64,000 bases of DNA, taken from positions 3,370,001 to 3,434,000 of the forward strand of contig CM069601.1 in the NCBI GenBank assembly GCA_035771175.1. The letters are read 5' to 3'. Both the position numbers and the translations under genes were made by a program. This DNA is from Paratinospora sagittata. Lineage: Eukaryota > Streptophyta > Magnoliopsida > Ranunculales > Menispermaceae. The notes beneath the pieces are model-generated. The model had not been told where the DNA came from, searched no databases, and worked only from the letters and a program-made list of their open reading frames with translations. Shown piece by piece: positions 59,221-64,000 of the stretch; within the stretch, counting starts at the first letter, position 1; each line of letters begins with the position of its first letter.

Positions 59221-60410
59221 TGCAACAACTTATGGGGTTTGTTCAAAATGATCAAGAACACAAAGTTTGTAAGCTCAAACAATCTTTATATAGTCTAAAA
59301 CAATCATCCAGACAGTGGCATCTAAAATTTCATCAAGTAGTAACATCCTATGGTTTTACAATGACTGATGAAGATCACTGTGTTTACATCAAACATTCAG
59401 ATATTCAATTTTTTTCTTATCCTTATATGTAGATGATATTCTCCTTGCTGAAAATGACATGAGTCTTATTGTCATAATTAAATATTGGTTGTCTTCCACT
59501 TTTGATATGAAAGGCATGGGCGAAGCTAACTTCATACTAGGTAGGTGTGAGAATACATAGAAATCGTTCGAAAAGGATTTTAGCACTGTTACAAGAACAG
59601 TACATAAAAACCATACTTGAATGATTTAACATGAAAGATTGCAAGCTCGTTAATACACCAATCATAAAAAGTACACACCTTAGTCAAGAAATGTGTCCTC
59701 AGACTTCAATAAAAAAGAAAAGATGTTCAAAGTTCCATATGTGAGTGCAATTGGAAGTCTCATGTACGTAATGATGTGCACACGCCCAGATATATGTTAT
59801 GTCGTTGGATTAGTCAGCCGTTATCAATCGAATCCCGGTAAAGAACATTGAAAAATGGTGAAGCGAATACTACGATAGTTAAAAGGAACAATGGATCTAT
59901 GCCTATGTTATCAAGGTAATGAGATGCGTTTAATGGGATACACCGATGTTGATTGGGGTGGTGATCCAGATGAACGCAAATCAACTTCAGGATATGTTTT
60001 CCTGCTGAACAATGGTGTTATCTCATGGAGTAGTAAGAAGCAAACATGTGTTGCTCTTTCTACTATGGAAGCATAATTTGTTGCTTGTTCAACAACAGTT
60101 CAAGAGGCAGTTTGGCTACGACGGTTATTAGAAGATCTTCAAATAGTCCAAAAATGCAAAGAAACATGTCATTATTCACAGTGATAGCCAAGCTGCAATT
60201 GCATATACTAAAGATCCAAAGTATCATGGAAAAACCAAACATATTGACATCAAGTATAATTTTGTTCGAGACATAATAGCACGTGGTGAAGTCTGTATAC
60301 AATGTATCTCTACGCATAGAATGGTGGCTGATCCATTGACTAAGCCAATTGCTAGAGATGCATTTCTTTAACATGTTAAATCTTTGGGTTTCCGTAGGTC
60401 GTAAATTTCA
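59221..60410 (+). pseudogene. copia reverse transcriptase (rest) and RNase H remnant
   Basis: Continues the reverse transcriptase after the solo LTR: QLMGFVQNDQEHKVCKLKQS, LYSLKQSSRQWHLKF and, after a frameshift, LYVDDILLA with the YVDD active site (about 59427). RNase H shows YTDVDWGGDPDERKSTSGYV and WSSKKQTCVALSTMEA followed by TAA where TEAEY-type sequence is expected, then VADPLTKPIARDAF before 60405. It is not functional. Confidence 0.85.
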
Positions 60411-61541
60411 TTTTGTAACAAACTTCTACTTCTAGATCATTTAATAAAGTCTACCCACTATTTGTATATCTTTGTTTGTATTTGATCTATTATTGGCACA
60501 ACATGTTAGTATGTTCACAAGCATGATTGGCTTACTCACAAGAGCAATCGCCTCTGGCGTTTCATGTAGAGCGAGCAGAGATGAGATATTAGACTAATGT
60601 TGCTTTGAATAGTAATAGATCATTTTATGCTTATATGTCACCTTGATTGGAGTTAAAATGAAGTCTTTTTTTTTTGAAGACCGATAATGGATTAACCCAC
60701 TATCCATTAAGCCTATCGTTTGGAACCGAATAAGACACCCTTTAATTGGCGCATTAAATTGGTAATGCGAGCTCTTAGGAACTCGAGTTAGGTGCATAAA
60801 TGCGACTAGACTAGAAATCCGTACAGTGTTTTTTGAGTTGAACATACGCTCTTATGAGTAGAATAACTTCACTGTAGCATGTAATTTTGTATTACATGTG
60901 TAAGTCGACCACTCTGAAAGTGAGAGAAACATCCCTGCTTCCTTACTGTGTGAGTTCGATGAAGTCCATATCTATATGTGACTGAGAGAATGCCCTTCGT
61001 TACTTTTGACTACACCATGACATGAAGTTTTAATGTCTGCTACTTTGGTGAGTAACATAAGGTCATGAGTAATTCGACCTTAACGGGACATTACTGGGTA
61101 AACGGTTAATACTAAACCTAGTGATGTGAGAGTGAAAGGAAGATCATTTGGTATCACACTTCAATAGTATACTCTTTATCGCTCGATACTAATGTTGCAA
61201 CTCGAAGTTAGCAATGTTAGTAAGACTATACTGTCAGATGAGATATCAAGGAATAGCCCTAGAGGGATGGGGAATACTTTGATAAGGTGTGACAAATGAA
61301 TCTGGGGCATTATGAGACACCATATTACTATGAGAAAGTAGATGCTCTATGCTGGCTCCTCATGAGTTTCTAGTGTAAGAGCTCTTGTTAACAAGTGTGC
61401 TGACGGTCGCACTACCCATTTACAATTACACTGATCGTCAATCACACCATGTGTGAGTGGGAGGTTATGAATCAAAATTTATAGGGCGCCCATATAGTGT
61501 TCGACCTTTTCTCACTCAACACATCATGTACAAGTGGAAGA
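60411..61541 (+). other. long 3' untranslated part of the copia element
   Basis: About 1.1 kb between the end of RNase H and the polypurine run. No open frame of note. It is unusually long for a copia element. Confidence 0.5.
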
Positions 61542-62010
61542 TGTTGAAAATATTTGATTCATGTGGAACCACAAAGCGGGTCCCATAAAGCATTAATAAG
61601 ATAAACACATTTTCTTTTATCTTATTCCACTTTAGAGATCCCGCTCCCTAGAATAGTGGGAGTGGCATACGTATTGCACCACTTTCCCATGAGATATGGG
61701 ATAAATGGTTATCTCATATATGAGATAACTTCTTGAGAGAGAAATCTAATCTCAAGAATCCAAAAAGTTACGAGAGGTTTTTTGGAGAGCTTTTGGTAAA
61801 AAGCAAAAAGGGCCAAAGACTTGGAATTGTGATCATTCGTATTTGGGTTGTGGATTTTTGGTTCAGGGTCGTACAACCGTACTTTGGATGAAACGTTTGG
61901 TATCACTTCCACACTCCTTTATCTAATGTTCATTCATAGATAGTTTATTCAATCTTACATATATATAAACATATAATGAATTTATATAACGTGTTTTATA
62001 TATATATATA
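61542..62010 (+). repeat. 3' LTR of the decayed copia element (right end uncertain)
   Basis: Starts TGTTGAAAATATTTGATTC directly after gtacaagtggaaga, a typical copia polypurine tract. The right end lies somewhere in the (TA)-rich stretch near 61990-62040; no clear CA end or duplication could be fixed. Confidence 0.65.
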
Positions 62011-62974
62011 TCCTATGCGGTTCAAGACTTGGCCGATTCTTTATCCAAGCAAATCTAAATCTTCTCCAACCTTCTCCCACTTATAAATGCATCATTATTG
62101 AAGGTTTATGAAGCATCTTAGAGAAGAAAACAAAGTAGAAAAAGAAGTGCAAGAGACGAAGAACGCGAAGAAGCCGAAGCTGATCAACGCGTTGGCAGAA
62201 ATTTATGAGTTTTTCTTTTCTTTTCTCGTCTTTGATTTTTTCTATGATGTTGAACCTTATAGTTTTTGCATTTTTATTCATAGTTATGGAGTAAATTAAT
62301 TTTTAGGTTTACAATTAGAACTCATATGTAGCTGGATTTATTATTTTAATTTTAGATTTTTATTATTTAATTTTGAGTTGTTCTCTTTAATATGTGCTTA
62401 TTGCTTTTAATTGACTGACTATTAATTATATTGATTTGTTAGATTTACATGAACTTGGGAAATGAATTTTAGATTTTAAAACTTGATCAAAGGGACATAT
62501 GATCAAAAGGTGGAAACCATGAGTTCATGTAAGATAATAATATACTTGCATGACATATAGCAGTTAAAAGAGTAATATTTTAATGAGTTTTGTTTTAATT
62601 TAATTCACATAGGAATATAGTAATTTAATTAGGCAAAATATTTTTACTTGACTATCGAAAGAGGCTTGTAAATAATTTAGACTCTTGGTTAACAACTCAA
62701 ATTAATTAATTTTAAAAAATAATAAATAATTAAATCCAAGTGACGTGTGAGGAAAAGTTGTAAATTTAGGTTTTTATATAATGGATTTGTTGAATTTTAA
62801 ATTTATTTAGTGCAATTTATTATTTTTATTATTATTCATTTTATTTGTTTCATATTAATTTTAATATTTGTTTAGATAAGATTAAGTTGAAATAACCTTA
62901 ATATTTAATTAAAAATTAGTTGTAAATCTCTATTGGAACGACTCTCGTTACTTTAGCCTTAATTTTACCACTAG
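62011..62974. other. intergenic, no gene recognised
   Basis: AT-rich sequence with short lysine-rich open frames (for example 62108-62299) that have no recognisable content. Confidence 0.5.
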
Positions 62975-63831
62975 GGTTGCATGGAAGGAGGAGATACAAT
63001 GCGACATGTCTTCTCCACTTGTAAGGGGCGAAAGAAGGATGGAGGTACCTGCTGGGAAAACAAATTACGTCAGACGAAGGAACAAACCTCAACAGCATTC
63101 TTAACGCACAGATGCTAGATGGTCAGAAACGAGAGGGTGAAAAGGAAACTGCTGCGGTGATGCTCTGGCAACTGTGGAACAATAGAAACACGGCGTGTCA
63201 TGGAGGGGTGAGCAGATCTGGGGCGGAATTACCGAGAAGAACGGTGACGTACTCAGCACAATACAAGAAAGCAATGGAATGAAAAATCACCAACAAAGCA
63301 TCAGTTCCTCAGCTGGACCAACTTAGCCAACATTGGACACCAGAGCAGATGGGGGAATTCAAGCTAAATGTAGATGCGGCAACTGATAAGGTAATTGGGA
63401 CGATGGGGATCGGACTGATCATTCGAAATGGAGATGGGGAGATTATGACGGCGGCTGCGAGGAAGCTTCCACTAGCGGCATCAGTAGAGACAGCTGAAGG
63501 AATTGCTTTGAGGGAGGGCGTCATACTAGCAATTGAATCACACTATCAGCCTTTGTGGGTGGAATCAGACTCTCTCAATGTTATAAATGCAGTAAAGGGA
63601 TCACATATCCCATGCCCAGAAATTAAGTTATTGGCACAGGACATAGCAGTAGTAGCGGAAGGAAATAATGTGAGGAACATCTCACGTACCCCTAGGAGTT
63701 GTAATACCACGGCCCATTCTTTGGCCAAGCATGGTTTAATCATAGACAATGAATTATATTGGATAGAAGATGCTCCACTTTGGGTTCACCAAATGTGCCA
63801 AAGGGAGATGTACCGTTTCTTGGATTCCTAA
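62975..63831 (+). pseudogene. zf-RVT/RNase H-like fragment, one in-frame TGA and a frameshift
   Basis: From about 63061 the frame reads to AAVMLWQLWNNRNTACHGG, the linker typical between zf-RVT and RNase H in plant LINE ORF2 proteins. It meets TGA at 63280-63282, then continues in frame to ATG 63349 and a 160-residue RNase H-like (RVT_3) domain: FKLNVDAATD, GLIIRNGDGEI, AEGIALREGVILAIE, VESDSLNVINAV and NTTAHSLAKHGL, which keep Asp, Glu, Asp and a His in the usual places. It ends FLDS at TAA. A zinc-knuckle-like MRHVFSTCKG is in another frame just upstream. The final 160 codons could be read as a stand-alone RNase H-like gene, but the context favours a LINE remnant. Confidence 0.75.
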
Positions 63832-64000
63832 TTGACATGCTATGCATTAATTAATTAATGAAAATTTAAGAGACATATATGGTGGGCCTAAAATTAATTT
63901 GTATTAATTAAATTATATGTAATACAAAAGTGATTGAATATGGTTTTGTTTAATTTATTTGTTTAAACTTGACAAAAAAAATTATTCATTTAATTGAAAA

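Larger units (their letters stand above)
53864..62010 (+). mobile_element. decayed Ty1/copia retrotransposon, split by a solo LTR
   Basis: Plus-strand order: gag (from ATG 53864), zinc knuckle CYNCGHNGHFTREC (about 54668-54710), protease region, GAG-pre-integrase, integrase, reverse transcriptase (interrupted at 56683/59221), RNase H (to about 60405), a long 3' untranslated part, a purine run acaagtggaaga and a 3' LTR starting at 61542. Many stops and frameshifts show age. The 5' LTR was not found. Confidence 0.88.

Noticed and set aside
62081..62299. Lysine-rich open frames on both strands
   Set aside because: Low-complexity A-rich sequence; no homologous motif and no gene context.

Overview
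This window is nuclear DNA from a flowering plant, most likely a eudicot. The evidence is spliced GT-AG genes of two plant-specific families, AT-rich intergenic DNA with many (TA)n, (TC)n and poly-A tracts, and a dense load of plant LTR retrotransposons, an L1-type LINE, SINEs and fold-back elements. I cannot name the species. Nothing bacterial, viral-episomal or CRISPR-like is present.

Only two host genes look intact, both on the minus strand. The first (23067-24738) has three exons and encodes a heavy-metal-associated isoprenylated plant protein (HIPP): an HMA domain with a CxxC metal site, a long acidic/Gln/Asn/Gly-rich tail and a C-terminal CSVM prenylation box. The second (41759-48635) has three exons and encodes a RING E3 ubiquitin ligase of the LOG2/LUL family, with a possible N-myristoylation start, a proline-rich N-terminus and a C-terminal RING-HC domain split by an intron. 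Its first intron is about 4.9 kb and holds a solo LTR and SINE-like sequence.

The rest is mobile DNA. From left to right: (1) 1-2778, the 5' two-thirds of a Ty1/copia element on the minus strand, cut by the window edge, with one in-frame stop in an otherwise open gag-pol and an antisense HMG-box gene fragment in its leader. (2) 3671-8359, a complete non-autonomous LTR element with 1.1-kb LTRs, a CAAAC target duplication and a coiled-coil gene on the antisense strand. (3) 8630-8826, a SINE with target duplications. (4) 10266-16499, a second, 5'-truncated copy of element 2, split by a 2.1-kb solo LTR. (5) 25600-26490, a large fold-back element. (6) 27487-32028, a LINE with a perfect 17-bp target duplication and an intact 1393-residue ORF2, truncated in ORF1. 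(7) 32467-32950, two small fold-back MITE-like elements. (8) 49703-50260, a TRIM. (9) 50529-50783, a SINE with perfect duplications. (10) 51532-51885, a solo LTR with a perfect TAACA duplication. (11) about 53864-62010, a decayed Ty1/copia element on the plus strand whose reverse transcriptase is split by a 2.5-kb solo LTR of the same family as the one in item 4. (12) 62975-63831, a decayed zf-RVT/RNase H fragment.

No new defence or metabolic system is visible. The most unusual structures are the HMG-box capture, the chimeric LTR of element 2 (which carries a copia-like R/U5 and primer-binding site inside a longer repeat), and the antisense gene of that element, which keeps a candidate intron in two copies. 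An unrecognised exon-like reading frame lies at 52931-53407. All family names rest on motif recognition by eye; no database search was run.
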